Shown here: positions 26,223 to 35,468 of the stretch, piece by piece
Layout: every line of letters starts with the position of its first letter
How positions within the stretch are numbered: the stretch's first letter is position 1
Source: Hyphomicrobium_A sp963745205
Lineage (GTDB): Bacteria > Pseudomonadota > Alphaproteobacteria > Rhizobiales > Hyphomicrobiaceae
Assembly (NCBI GenBank): GCA_963745205.1
Contig: CAVUWX010000011.1
Span: 1 to 64,000 of the forward strand
Length of the DNA: 64,000 bases
Direction: 5' to 3'
Translations under genes and position numbers: made by a program
The notes under the pieces: generated by a model
What the model was told of the DNA's origin: nothing
Seen by the model: only the letters and a program-made list of their open reading frames with translations
The model's database searches: none

Positions 26223-27575
26223 CTATCCCTGGTGCTGCGCCTGCTGGTTCATCGTGTTGAATCGCGCCTTCTGTTCATCGTTGAGCGAAGCGTAGAAATC
26301 TTGGAGCGCAGGCCGCAACGTGTTCACTGCTTGAACCGTCGCATCGAGCCGCTTGGCCATGGCATCGAGCCGAACCCCCGGTGTTGCAGGTGGTTGCGAT
26401 GGGCAAGTCCCATTGAGAATATCAGCGGCCTTGGCCGAAGCCGCCTTCAACGCTTCGAGCGTGGCCCTCTGCTGCTCATTCGGCTGAACGGCTTGCTGGA
26501 TTTCCTCTGTTGGCAGCGCCGTGAATTGACCTGCTGACTCGGAGCACAATTGAGCGAGGTTTGTGCCTGCCCGATTGCGACCTTGACCCTCAGGCAAGCT
26601 GTCGAGACGCCGTCTCTGTTCATCGGTGAGCGAACCGTAGAACGTGTCGAGCGGTGCACGCAAAATCTGCACGGCTTGGATCATAGCGTCCACCCGTTTT
26701 TCGACCGCATCCAATCGACTGATCGGAGTGAGCGGTATCTCGTTCGGGCAAGATGCTTTCATGATCTCTGCGGCCTTCGTGGAGGCAGCCTTGAGATCAT
26801 CGAAGGAAGTCCTCTGTTCTCCGCTCGGCTGGAGCGTCTTTTCAATGCGCTCCATTGGCAGATCAGTTAGGCCAGGGGCGAGGCCACCGCAGGTCTCAGC
26901 AATATCTGTGGAGCTTTCAGCCGTGACGGCAGGCGCTGACCGCGAGCCGGTGTAAATGTGACCATAGCGATAGTAGGGACCATAATCGTAGTCTGGGCCG
27001 TATGGCTCGTAGAGGCTCGCAAAGATGAAATCAGGCCCATAGTCCCAGAACGGATCGTAATAGGGCCAGAACGCAAACGAGAAGATGTCGCCAAAGGCAA
27101 AGGGCCAGAATACAGGTCCTGCCCAGAAGAACCCATGGCCGTGACGGAATCCGTGTCCACCGAAGCGACGGCCCCAAAACTGATTGTGGGCCACATGATT
27201 GAGCCGATTGTGAAGACGCGCGGCAAGCGCGTTATGACTAGCCAGTAGGTTATGGCTCGTAAGTTCATGCTGCGGCGCGACGTGAGCGAGATGCTGACGG
27301 CGGTTTGCATACTGATGGGCCAAATGCGCCAAATGGTTCCTCTGCCCGTGGTAAGCCAAACGGCTGCTGTGGGCGTGGAACGCATGGACGCTACGACCGA
27401 CAGATCCGCGGTGAGCAAACGCATGGCCGCCGTGACCACCGTGGCCTCCATGACCGCCGCCATGCCCACCGTGGACTCCCCCACCGTGGCCTCCGCGAGC
27501 CAGGGCCAACGGAACCGCCGCCAGAGTTAGTAAGGCAACGGCCGCAATGGCGAGAACGTATTTGGTCTGTTTCAT
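26223..27575 (-). CDS. Spy/CpxP-like (LTxxQ) periplasmic protein with His/Gly-rich region
   Basis: 450 aa with signal peptide (cleavage near 'VPLALARGG'). Residues 28-55 are a Gly-His repeat (GGHGGHGGHGG), a likely metal-binding stretch, followed by His-rich and Tyr/Pro/Asp-rich parts. The C-terminal half has two related helical units, each ending in an LTxxQ-like motif: 'FYGSLTDEQRRRLDSL' and 'FYASLNDEQKARFNTM'. LTxxQ proteins such as Spy and CpxP are envelope stress chaperones or metal-stress sensors. A metal- or stress-related periplasmic role is inferred. Confidence 0.85.
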   Translation of the reverse strand: MKQTKYVLAIAAVALLTLAAVPLALARGGHGGGVHGGHGGGHGGHGGHGGHAFAHRGSVGRSVHAFHAHSSRLAYHGQRNHLAHLAHQYANRRQHLAHVAPQHELTSHNLLASHNALAARLHNRLNHVAHNQFWGRRFGGHGFRHGHGFFWAGPVFWPFAFGDIFSFAFWPYYDPFWDYGPDFIFASLYEPYGPDYDYGPYYRYGHIYTGSRSAPAVTAESSTDIAETCGGLAPGLTDLPMERIEKTLQPSGEQRTSFDDLKAASTKAAEIMKASCPNEIPLTPISRLDAVEKRVDAMIQAVQILRAPLDTFYGSLTDEQRRRLDSLPEGQGRNRAGTNLAQLCSESAGQFTALPTEEIQQAVQPNEQQRATLEALKAASAKAADILNGTCPSQPPATPGVRLDAMAKRLDATVQAVNTLRPALQDFYASLNDEQKARFNTMNQQAQHQG

Positions 27576-27731
27576 GGCGACCGATGCCTCTCGATGAGCG
27601 GGATATGGGGTTTCCTACCCGGCCGCTGCAACGGTTCGCTGCGCTTTCACAAACGCTTTGCAAACTCGTTTGTTCCAAAGGCGCACCCTGCTTGGGTGAT
27701 CCCCATGCGAAGATGTCCGTAGCGCGGCGCG

Positions 27732-28772
27732 TCAGAAGCCGATGCCCTTCAGGCCACTCTTCGTCCACTTCTCTGCTTCGCGCACATAGACGACGACCAT
27801 GGCCGAGGACTTGTGGCGCGCGTGCTGTTGCAACCGATAGCTCGGGAGGTCCATAGCAGCGCCCGACGTCACGTAACCGGCGCGCATGGAGTGGCCGGAG
27901 AAGCGAGCGACGAGCTCGTCGGCTTCGGCTTTGGTCTTGCCTCGCAACCGGAGCAATGCGTGCACCCGCGATTTCAGGATGCGGGCGACGCTCCGGTCGG
28001 TCAGCCGCCCATCCCCGATGATCTGGCGCTGATCGACAGGACGGAACACTGGCTGCCCCGGTTCCAGCTTAGCCACGTTCGCCCAGGCCTCGAGCGCGGC
28101 GCAGGCGGTCGGCATGTCGGCGCAGGGAATGACAACCGTCACCGCCTCGGCTTGCGAGGATTTCGACTGCGCGAGGGTGACGACGACGCCGCGCTCATCC
28201 ACCGTCACGAAGCCGATGCCGTTCCCGAGCTTTTGCCAGTCAAGGCCGACGAGCTCCGAACGGCGCAGGGCAGCAGCCCAGCCGACGGAGAGCAGGGCAG
28301 CGTCACGAGCGTCGGACGGAATGTCGAGCCGCAGACCGCGCAACAGGTCGCGCAGATCGATCGACACAAGCGGACGTGCCGCGCGATCAACCTCCGTCTT
28401 CGCCTTAGCGTTGGAGATGCCGCGCCAGGTCTCGGCAACGAGAGGATGCTTGCGGTCGAAGGGGAAGCCGGCGGTGCGATGGGCGACGATCACGGCCGAG
28501 AGGTACTGATTGATGGTGCGACGGGCGCGCGGCGGACCTAGGTCGCCATCGGCTAAGGCCGTCATCCAGGCGGCGATCGTCTCGGGAAGCGCGGGGAGGG
28601 GTTGCCGGCCGTTGGTCTCGCACCAGGTGGTGAACAGCGCCCAGGCTCGCGCGTAGGCCTCACGCGTGCGCTTGGCGCGCGCCACGGCCATGTAAGACTT
28701 GGCGCCGGCAACGAGATGGGCGGGGAGCGGCGTCTCGGAAACGGGAACGAGCTGGGCGGATTTCTTGCTCAT
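27732..28772 (-). CDS. tyrosine recombinase/site-specific integrase
   Basis: 346 aa. An N-terminal SAM-like domain ('MAVARAKRTREAYARAWALF') is followed by a catalytic domain with 'AAALRRSELVGLDWQ' (Arg I), 'SGHSMRAGYVTSGAA' (H-x-x-R, here HSMR) and 'HARHKSSAMVVVYVREAEKW' with the nucleophilic Tyr. The usual residues are present and the length is normal, so it may be active. It is far from any tRNA copy and may belong to a nested element. Confidence 0.9.
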   Translation of the reverse strand: MSKKSAQLVPVSETPLPAHLVAGAKSYMAVARAKRTREAYARAWALFTTWCETNGRQPLPALPETIAAWMTALADGDLGPPRARRTINQYLSAVIVAHRTAGFPFDRKHPLVAETWRGISNAKAKTEVDRAARPLVSIDLRDLLRGLRLDIPSDARDAALLSVGWAAALRRSELVGLDWQKLGNGIGFVTVDERGVVVTLAQSKSSQAEAVTVVIPCADMPTACAALEAWANVAKLEPGQPVFRPVDQRQIIGDGRLTDRSVARILKSRVHALLRLRGKTKAEADELVARFSGHSMRAGYVTSGAAMDLPSYRLQQHARHKSSAMVVVYVREAEKWTKSGLKGIGF

Positions 28773-28912
28773 AATACCACGTCCTATAACGTTACTTAGC
28801 GGACGTACCTTTAGCGCTTTGTTCTCTCCTTTTCAAGGCCTGGGCGCAATTGATCCACCCCCAATGAAGTGGTCCGACTCGAAGTATGGCTTTTTGCTCG
28901 AGGAGGACATCA

Positions 28913-29191
28913 ATGGCGAGGAAGAGACACAAGGCAGAAGAGATCGTCGCGAAGCTGCGGCAGGTCGACGTTTTGACGGCGCAGGGAACCAGTGTGCCGG
29001 ACGCGGCGCGGTCGATCGGTGTGACCGAGGTGACGTACTACCGCTGGCGGCGTGAGTACGGGGGACTTCAGATGGACCAGGTCAAGCGGATGAAAGACCT
29101 GGAGCTGGAGAACCAGCGGCTTCGCAAGGCGGTCTCCGATCTGACGCTGGATAAACTGATCTTGGCCGAGGCTGCCAAGGGAAACTTCTAA
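28913..29191 (+). CDS. IS3-family transposase OrfA
   Basis: 92 aa. 'RKRHKAEEIVAKLRQVDVLT' and 'AARSIGVTEVTYYRWRREYG' form the helix-turn-helix; 'LELENQRLRKAVSDLTLDKL' is the leucine zipper. It follows GAGGAGGAC. OrfA normally joins OrfB by a programmed frameshift near its end. Confidence 0.9.
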   Translation: MARKRHKAEEIVAKLRQVDVLTAQGTSVPDAARSIGVTEVTYYRWRREYGGLQMDQVKRMKDLELENQRLRKAVSDLTLDKLILAEAAKGNF

Positions 29192-30095
29192 GCCCCGCAC
29201 GCCGCAGAGTTTGCATCGAGCATGTTCGACGTGAACTTCATGTCTCCGAGCGTCGCGCTTGCGTGGCGCTCGGACAGCATCGTTCGACGCAACGCAAGGT
29301 GCCGACGGGCCGCGACGACGAGGAGCGGCTGACCGCGGACATCATCGAGCTGGCCCGCCAATACGGCCGCTACGGCTATCGCAAGATCGCCGCGCTGCTG
29401 CGAAACGCGGCTGGCTCGTCAATGATAAGCGGGTCGAGCGCATCTGGCGGCGTGAGGGGCTGAAGGTTCCAGCAAAGCAACCGAAACGCGGGCGTCTGTG
29501 GCTCAACGACGGCTCGTGCATCCGGCTTCGCCCGCAGCACCGCAATCACGTGTGGTCCTACGACTTCGTCGAGGACCGCACGCATGATGGGAGGAAGTAC
29601 CGCATGCTCAATGTGGTCGACGAGTTCACGCACGAGAGCCTGGCGATCAGGGTCCGGCGCAAGCTGAAAGGCATCGACGTCATTGATGTTCTTTCGGAGC
29701 TGTTCATTCTGCGCGGGGTGCCAGGGCACATTCGGTCAGACAACGGCCCTGAGTTTGCCGCCGAGGCGGTGCAGAAGTGGATCGCTGCTGTCGGCGCGAA
29801 GACGGCCTACATCGCACCAGGCAGCCCATGGGAGAACGGCTACGTCGAGAGCTTCAACGCCCGCCTCAGAGACGAGCTACTCAACGGTGAGATTTTCTAC
29901 TCGCTCCGCGAGGCTCAGATCGTGATCGAGAGTTGGCGCCGGCATTACAATGCTGTCAGACCACATGCCTCTCTCGGCTACAAACCGCCAGCACCTGAGG
30001 TGTTCGTTCCCGCGCTCGCCGCGTGGCCGCCATCGCAGCCGCGGCATGCTCAAGCAGCCACGCGGCATCTAGCCGGTGCAGCTGCCGTGAACTAA
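29190..30095 (+). pseudogene. IS3-family transposase OrfB (DDE), frameshifted
   Basis: The integrase core rve domain is intact in the downstream frame: 'HVWSYDFVEDRTHDGRKYRM' (first Asp), 'IRSDNGPEFAAEAVQ' (second Asp) and 'SPWENGYVESFNARLRDELL' (Glu). The upstream part ('DIIELARQYGRYGYRKIAAL') is in another frame. A missing G at 29408-29411 explains this (LLRNAGWLVN expected). The IS is therefore probably inactive. Confidence 0.88.
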
Positions 30096-30129
30096 CATTC
30101 CACCCGGGCCACTCTTTCGGGGCCGATCA

Positions 30130-30516
30130 CTAGACGAGGATCTCGCGACAGCTAAGGACTTGGAAGCGGCTGGGCTGCTGTTCCTGGTTGGCGCCAGCGC
30201 GGTCGCGACCAAAGGTGAGACGCCTCCTCGCCGAGCTCGAGCAGAAGCCGCCGAAAAGAAAACGCCGCTGAGCGCGGGGGCACCCAGCGGCTAAGGGCGT
30301 GGGACGTGCCGACGGGTGATATGGGGTGGCCGTCGACAACTGACGATTACCGCTTCGCCGGCGCTCTGTCTGACTTTCGCGTGTGGCAACCTTAATGCCT
30401 GTCGCGCGGGGCTAATGCGCCTTACTCGCGTCCGTTCGTGCTCGTCCTACCTCTAATTGGCTAGTTAGTTCGTGCTCAGTTCCTACCCCTAATGGGTGAG
30501 CTAGCCGTCACGTCCT
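30130..30516. other. intergenic, no gene recognised
   Basis: About 390 bp. A GCCGCTG/CAGCGGC hairpin lies near 30264-30292. Short frames give no recognisable protein. Confidence 0.4.
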
Positions 30517-30954
30517 TCAGTCCTTCTTTTCGGGCTCACCCTTGCCGGCTGACGCCGTCCAGGCTTTCGTCGCGCTCTCCATCGCGTCGCCGAACGCCTT
30601 CATTTGCGTTCCCAAGACTTGCCCTGATTGCTTCATCCAGTCGAGCAGGGGCCCGGAAGCCGCCTTGATGGCTTCCAACTGTGAAGCCATCGCATCTGAC
30701 GCGGCATCCTGCATCTTCTGCATCTGCGGCTTCATAGCCTCTTCGTATGCCTGCATGTTCTTCACATGCTCAGCCATCGCAGCCTCGATTGCTGCCTTAG
30801 ACTTGCGCAAGTTCTCAAACACGGCCGGGTCGATAGTCGGCACCTGCTGCGCAAACTTCGTCATCCACTCGGTGTGAGGCGCAATTGCTCGTTGCAGCTT
30901 CTCGTAGAATTGACGCTGCTGCACCATCATGTCGCTGAATGTTTTTTGATCCAT
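30517..30954 (-). CDS. phasin-like helical protein
   Basis: 145 aa, almost wholly helical with low complexity: 'KAAIEAAMAEHVKNMQAYEE', 'MKPQMQKMQDAASDAMASQL', 'GQVLGTQMKAFGDAMESATK'. This composition, with repeated Met/Gln/Ala heptads, is typical of phasin-type or apolipoprotein-like granule proteins. It starts MDQKTFSDMMVQQRQF after GGAGGCGGCC. Function is inferred from composition only. Confidence 0.65.
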   Translation of the reverse strand: MDQKTFSDMMVQQRQFYEKLQRAIAPHTEWMTKFAQQVPTIDPAVFENLRKSKAAIEAAMAEHVKNMQAYEEAMKPQMQKMQDAASDAMASQLEAIKAASGPLLDWMKQSGQVLGTQMKAFGDAMESATKAWTASAGKGEPEKKD

Positions 30955-31148
30955 CTGGGCCGCCTCCTCATGCTTCCGCGCGAGGCAATCTACGCCGACT
31001 GCGATTAGCTGACGAGGGACATAGGTAGAGCGCGCTATCCTCCTTGAAGGAAGAGCGGGTTTAGCTCGGATGCACGGTAACAGTACCTGCCGTTGAACAC
31101 GTCGGGATTAACCTCAGGTCGATCTTTGAGCTGCGCAATTGCCGGCAT

Positions 31149-31170
31149 CGAGTATTTTTTCCGATACTCG
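31149..31170 (+). promoter_or_regulatory. leader hairpin before 31184 gene
   Basis: CGAGTAT-TTTTTCCG-ATACTCG is a perfect 7-bp stem ending just before the binding site of the following gene. It could be an attenuator or operator. Confidence 0.35.
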
Positions 31171-31183
31171 AGAGGGGATGATT

Positions 31184-31456
31184 ATGGACGTGCACTTGCT
31201 TCGTTCAGAGCGCCACCGCATCGCCGAACAGTTTCGCTCCACGCTCACCTGTCTTGGACTTTTGCGGGGGCAGCTCATCGGAGCCTTAACGGGCGAGGCT
31301 CGTCAGCACCTGCGTTCCGCTATTGAGCGAATATCGGCCGTGGCGCGCGAGCTCGGGGAGAAGCTGACTAAATTGGACGCCTCGATCCTCGAGCTGCAAA
31401 CCAAGGAGACCGCTCAGCGGCGAAGTGCTCTGCTTTCAGCGCCGCTCGACTCTTGA
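31184..31456 (+). CDS. small coiled-coil protein, 90 aa
   Basis: Starts MDVHLLRSERHRIAEQ after AGAGGGG (an ATG two codons earlier is possible). 'ARELGEKLTKLDASILELQT' is heptad-like. No known family was recognised. Size and helicity fit a small cytosolic accessory protein. Confidence 0.5.
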   Translation: MDVHLLRSERHRIAEQFRSTLTCLGLLRGQLIGALTGEARQHLRSAIERISAVARELGEKLTKLDASILELQTKETAQRRSALLSAPLDS

Positions 31457-31787
31457 AATGCGCAGGCCTTCCATTTTAGCTCGATGAGAGCCGACGCTAC
31501 CGAGACCTGATCGCCTTCGTTTCGCAGCTCGAGGCGATCAAGATCCGCAAGATCGATTTTCCGTAACCTCTCGAGCGTCGGCGCCGAGGACCCCTGCCGT
31601 CCGCTGCCCCATCTGCCAATGCTGGCTGCTCGTAATTTTATCGGAAATCCTTTGGCGGAAGGGGGCGCCAGGGCCGGCCCCCTAGGGGAATTCGCAGCCT
31701 AGTATCAGAAGCGGACAATCCGTTTGTCGATAGCCTTGAAATTCTTGGAAAAACTTCGACATGGTTGTAGACGCGAAGGAAGAGCCA
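31457..31787. other. intergenic, nothing recognised
   Basis: About 330 bp without a convincing gene. It probably carries the promoter of the secreted-protein gene at 31788. Confidence 0.35.
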
Positions 31788-32072
31788 ATGCTGACTCGGA
31801 CCATAGCTTTGTTGACGGCTGTCACTCTTGCTGCGGCACCTTCTGCATTCGCTCAAGGGTCGAACAACACAAATCCGCGGCGATTATTCGGGAACTTCGG
31901 CCCTACGAGCGACGCGATAGGTCGGGCAAATCCCGGCAACCAGGCCCGCGAGCGGCCTACCGACCCTAATCAGATCCGGAGTCTCCCAGGCTTCGTGGCC
32001 CCATCGCAATCGCAACCAAACACAACCCGTCTTCGAGACAGCGATGGCATGGGTCAAACGCCTGGACAATGA
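31788..32072 (+). CDS. small secreted protein, 94 aa
   Basis: A clear Sec signal peptide 'MLTRTIALLTAVTLAAAPSA' with cleavage after 'AFA'. The mature 70 residues are polar and probably disordered (Asn, Pro, Gln, Arg), so periplasmic or extracellular. No family was recognised. The start at 31788 follows GAAGAGCC. Confidence 0.6.
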   Translation: MLTRTIALLTAVTLAAAPSAFAQGSNNTNPRRLFGNFGPTSDAIGRANPGNQARERPTDPNQIRSLPGFVAPSQSQPNTTRLRDSDGMGQTPGQ

Positions 32073-32090
32073 CTGCCGGCGTATGGCCGC

Positions 32091-32675
32091 CTACTCCCAC
32101 AATCCCTCGAACCGCCTCGCCGACGTGCGCGTGTAGCGAACCGTGTGGCGGGGGTCGCGGTGACCGAGGTAGTCCTGGATCACCCGGAAGTCCGCCCCAT
32201 TGTTGGCCAGGGCGTAGCCGCAGGAGTGGCGCAGCATGTGCGGGTGGGCGTGGCCGAGGCCTGCTCTCTGGCCAGCCTCGCGGATGAGGTAGTTGACGGC
32301 CTGGCGCGTCAACGGCTGTTCGCGCTCCGACACGAAAAGCCACTGCAACTTGTCCTCGCGCTGGGCAAGGTATCTCTTGATTGCCCGGAGCTCGTCACCC
32401 TCAATCGGCTGCTCGGTTGAGAGCGAGCCCTTGCTGCGGTTGACGGCGAGGCGCGCCTGCTTGAGGTTGAGCGCGTCGCGCCGCATGGTGATCGCCTCGC
32501 TGACTCGCAGGCCGTGCCGGTAGATCACAAGCAGGAGAGCGTAGTCGCGGATGCCGTGCCGGCCACCCTTCGCCGCAGCGAGGAGGCGCTCGACTTCAGG
32601 CGGATCGAGGTAGTTCTTCGCCCGCTCGTGGGCGTCAGCTGCCCCACTCTTTACTTTTCGCCGTTTGGTCGCCAT
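32091..32675 (-). CDS. short tyrosine recombinase (FimB/FimE-like)
   Basis: 194 aa from MATKRRKVKS, lacking the N-terminal SAM-like arm domain, as FimB/FimE do. The catalytic set is present: 'YRHGLRVSEAITMR' (Arg I), 'HPHMLRHSCGYALANNG' (HxLRH) and 'LGHRDPRHTVRYTRTSARRF' with Tyr. It lies about 107 bp from the tRNA-Arg(TCG) and points away from it, so it might have used that tRNA or invert a nearby segment. Confidence 0.88.
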   Translation of the reverse strand: MATKRRKVKSGAADAHERAKNYLDPPEVERLLAAAKGGRHGIRDYALLLVIYRHGLRVSEAITMRRDALNLKQARLAVNRSKGSLSTEQPIEGDELRAIKRYLAQREDKLQWLFVSEREQPLTRQAVNYLIREAGQRAGLGHAHPHMLRHSCGYALANNGADFRVIQDYLGHRDPRHTVRYTRTSARRFEGLWE

Positions 32676-32781
32676 CGTTTGGTCCTCCAGAACAGCCGTG
32701 ATTTCTGGAGGCACGGTATCACACTCTTTACAGAATACGTGCTTGGTAAAGAGTGCGGGGGCTAGCTCAGTGTCAAGTTCC

Positions 32782-32857
32782 GGTCCCGTAGCTCAACGGA
32801 TAAAGCATCTGACTTCGGATCAGAGGGTTGCGGGTCCCAATCCTGCCGGGACCGCCA
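32782..32857 (+). tRNA. tRNA-Arg(TCG), divergent
   Basis: 76 nt including CCA. Acceptor stem GGTCCCG/CGGGACC is perfect, the anticodon stem TCTGA/TCAGA is perfect, and the loop CTTCGGA gives anticodon TCG, reading CGA. Two features are unusual. D-stem position 13-22 is C-A, and the T loop reads TCCCAAT, so position 55 is C instead of the near-universal T (pseudouridine). It could be a decaying or specialised island-borne tRNA. Confidence 0.75.
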
Positions 32858-33210
32858 TCAGCCGCCCCTCACGTTGTCTGGAACTACCAGACTTTGATTT
32901 GAAGAGAGGAGGTCGAGGATAAGCACGCCAGCTGGACAAGACGGGCCCGAACAAAAAGCAATGAGGCCAGCGCCGCCTATCGTTTGACGGGGGACGCTGC
33001 GGGCGCTTGCTGGACGTTGGAACACCATCCCTGGTTCACGGTCCAACACTCCTGACCTGGCCTCAGACGAGGTGCCGCAAGGTGGCAAAATCTGAGGTTC
33101 CCATAACGTAGATTACATCCACTTCAGTCCCCCTTGCAAATCGCAGGCGCTGATATCATCCCCGTCAATTCGAGCGATTAGCTGTGCGCGTCGAGGCAAA
33201 GGGATGAACC
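32858..33210. other. intergenic, no gene recognised
   Basis: About 350 bp right of the tRNA. There is no second copy of the tRNA 3' end within it by eye, and no defensible coding frame. Confidence 0.35.
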
Positions 33211-33684
33211 ATGCATTTCTCAACAATGACGCCGATCCTGGTTCTGCTTCTAGCGGCCGTCGTCTCCTACGCCGTTACCCGACCAATAGGGGACATCCGC
33301 CGGCACGTCGCAGCCGTGCTCGTCAGCGTCGCGATGGGCGTCCTCGGCGGCGTGATCCAAGGCATTGTTCAAGAAGCCGGCCGAGAGACCGCTCTCGTGA
33401 TCTCGCTGACGGCAGCGCTTATGGGGGCGGTGGCGGGGATGTTGCTTGCCTGGCGCCGGCGCAATCCGGTTGAGCAGCCTCAAAGGCAATCGAAGGTCCG
33501 CCGGAAGGAACTCACGGGATCCGCACTATCACCGCTTCAGCCAGGCACGAGACCACGCCGGATAGCCCGAGCTGTTAGGTCTTTGAAGGCGCTGTGGCTG
33601 GGCTCGGGGCGGTGGTGGCAGGGTGCTGCGCTATTGAGTTTGGCGCCAACCAGACAGCGGCCAGTTGAAGCGCAAAACCGATAG
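33211..33684 (+). CDS. small membrane protein with basic tail
   Basis: 157 aa. Three hydrophobic segments lie in the first 90 residues ('MTPILVLLLAAVVSYAVT', 'AAVLVSVAMGVLGGVIQGIV', 'ALVISLTAALMGAVAGMLLA'), followed by a long Arg/Gln-rich tail. The tail overlaps the convergent gene at 33575 by 110 bp, so its true end may be earlier. Unknown function. Confidence 0.5.
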   Translation: MHFSTMTPILVLLLAAVVSYAVTRPIGDIRRHVAAVLVSVAMGVLGGVIQGIVQEAGRETALVISLTAALMGAVAGMLLAWRRRNPVEQPQRQSKVRRKELTGSALSPLQPGTRPRRIARAVRSLKALWLGSGRWWQGAALLSLAPTRQRPVEAQNR

Positions 33685-34441
33685 CCATCAAGGCAAGGCC
33701 TGCGCGCGACCATAGAAGGTAACGTCCTTTTCTCCGACGTACTTCTGCGTTGTATTCGGCGACTGATTTTCCCCCAAGATTTTCTGGTCGAGTAGCCGGC
33801 TCTATGCCCATGCTAATGCCTTCGTCGTGCGAGGGCTGCGGATAGCCGAAGAAGAACGCAAGCGTGACGCCGACGATATTCGACACGAGCCCTACAGTGT
33901 TGAGCAGTTCTGGATGCATCAACGCCTCCAAGACGAACCAAACGGCTGCGACTAACACCGCCGGCATCGCCGATAGAAAGACAACGCGATTAAAGAACGA
34001 GGTCTCTTCCTGATCGTAATTAGACGGGAGCTGGCCCTTGTCGTGACCCCCTATTTGCAGAACGTCGATGTGGAACTTGTCTTCCAGGTACTGCTGGAAG
34101 CGACGAGCTGCTTTTCGCGAACCGCCAATTCGTCGTTCGCTGTAATGCCACATTACGCCGGAGGCAACGAACGACACGAGTACGGCCATCATTCCGAACA
34201 CGAGCACACCCAGCGAAGTCAGTGCGGGATAGAGCCAGCGTGGCTCGGTCTGATCTGTGCCAAACTTAAGCAGCGCTATGGACGCCGCGGCTAAGGCGCC
34301 ATTTGTGGTGACAACCCACTTGGTCAAATCCCAGCGTTGCAGCTTCCCAGCAGCAATTAATCGCCGCTCGTTCTCCAAGGACGCGTTGACCGTGCTGAAC
34401 AACCTGTCTTCGTCGCGCTTGCTCGGTATATCTTCACACAC
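33575..34441 (-). CDS. membrane protein of unknown function, 288 aa
   Basis: The N-terminal 45 residues are cytosolic ('LFSTVNASLENERRLIAAGK'), followed by about five transmembrane segments (for example 'LTSLGVLVFGMMAVLVSFVA', 'VVFLSAMPAVLVAAVWFVLE', 'LVSNIVGVTLAFFFGYPQP') with a soluble loop between the second and third. I do not recognise a family. It is monocistronic. Confidence 0.65.
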   Translation of the reverse strand: MCEDIPSKRDEDRLFSTVNASLENERRLIAAGKLQRWDLTKWVVTTNGALAAASIALLKFGTDQTEPRWLYPALTSLGVLVFGMMAVLVSFVASGVMWHYSERRIGGSRKAARRFQQYLEDKFHIDVLQIGGHDKGQLPSNYDQEETSFFNRVVFLSAMPAVLVAAVWFVLEALMHPELLNTVGLVSNIVGVTLAFFFGYPQPSHDEGISMGIEPATRPENLGGKSVAEYNAEVRRRKGRYLLWSRAGLALMAIGFALQLAAVWLAPNSIAQHPATTAPSPATAPSKT

Positions 34442-34540
34442 GCTGGACCTGCTCCGAAGCTACCTTAGTACGCCCTAACCGCGCTTCCGGCGGCGTCGGT
34501 CCCCGAGCCGCCGGTAGGCCGGCCAGTGCATGCCGGGCGC

Positions 34541-35260
34541 TCATATCGTCCTATAGCCGTCACTCTCCTGCCCTCCGGCTCGTTCGTAGCCATCCTTGAC
34601 TCGGACCCTCGGCTTCTCTTTCACCGTCTTAACCCACGGCCGCGACATGCAGGCATAGCGCCACTCGTCGGCCGCATGGTCTTCCAAGTTGCTGTCCATG
34701 TCCTCCGGCCGCGCCTGGTCGTGCTGCATGGCCGGGATTGTCCTGATGCTCTCCAAACACGTCGAGAAGCACACGATGAAAGGCCTCCCGTCCTCGTCCC
34801 CGACCAGGCGCGCGCGCATCTGGTCCCAGCCGCCCATCGCCCCGCGCTGGGCGACGCGAGCATAGTCCGCCGGCCTGAACCAAACCTTGCGCTCCGCCAT
34901 GCGGTCAGCAATCGACTTGCCGCCGTCCTCTGCAAAGGCCGCAGGATCAAGCACGCCGTAGCTAACCTCTTTTGCCGCCTCGCGGCTCACGATGCCATCG
35001 GCAACAACCTCAGCGTGGAGCTTCAAGCCAACGTTCGGCTTGCTGGCCCCGTACCACTCGCGATAGCGCACCATGCACCCGCGCGGGATGATCACCTTGT
35101 CTCCCAGCGTGTTCGTAACCTCATACGCATCAGTCGCAACAGCCCACCACCCGACCGAGAACGGCCTGGCCGAGCCCCAGTCCATCGACCGGAAACGCAT
35201 CCACTGAGCCGGCACTTCAAACGGCCTGACGACGTGACGTGACTTGTTCCAACAGTCGAA
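34541..35260 (-). pseudogene. phage terminase large subunit, C-terminal fragment
   Basis: The nuclease half of a terminase is recognisable: 'WMRFRSMDWGSARPFSVGWW', 'PRGCMVRYREWYGASKPNVG', 'SYGVLDPAAFAEDGGKSIAD', 'AMGGWDQMRARLVG' and 'NLEDHAADEWRYACMSRP', with acidic residues of the RNase H-like site. The sequence extends in frame past the first ATG (35215) to about 35260 ('AFFDCWNKSRHVVRPFEVPA') and then stops matching. The N-terminal ATPase half is missing, so this is a prophage remnant. Confidence 0.85.
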
Positions 35261-35424
35261 GAACGCACCACTCCCACGCGTTGCCGTCTGCTGAGGCCCG
35301 CCATGCGCATTCCCCCAACTGGCTCAGTAGCTCGGCACCCTCACGCTCAGTCGTTTGAGCGCTCCGGCGCAACCCCGCTCTAACGATCATTAGCGGCTTC
35401 GTTTTGGCTTCTGGAGCTTTGTCA

Positions 35425-35463
35425 GGGCCGTCGCCGCTGACGGGAGTGGGGGGCAGGCGACGA
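35425..35463 (-). terminator. shared 3' hairpin, copy 2
   Basis: Near-copy of 21813-21851 with the same CCGTC/GACGG stem, placed six bases after the stop of the gene at 35469. Confidence 0.4.
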
Positions 35464-35468
35464 GGTTG

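Larger units (their letters stand above)
28851..30129 (+). mobile_element. IS3-family insertion sequence
   Basis: About 1.28 kb with imperfect terminal inverted repeats: left TGATCCACCCCCAATGAAGT, right (reverse complement) TGATCGGCCCCGAAAGAGTG. It contains orfA and a frameshifted orfB in the usual order. I see no clear target duplication. It lies between a tyrosine recombinase gene and a phasin gene. Confidence 0.85.
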
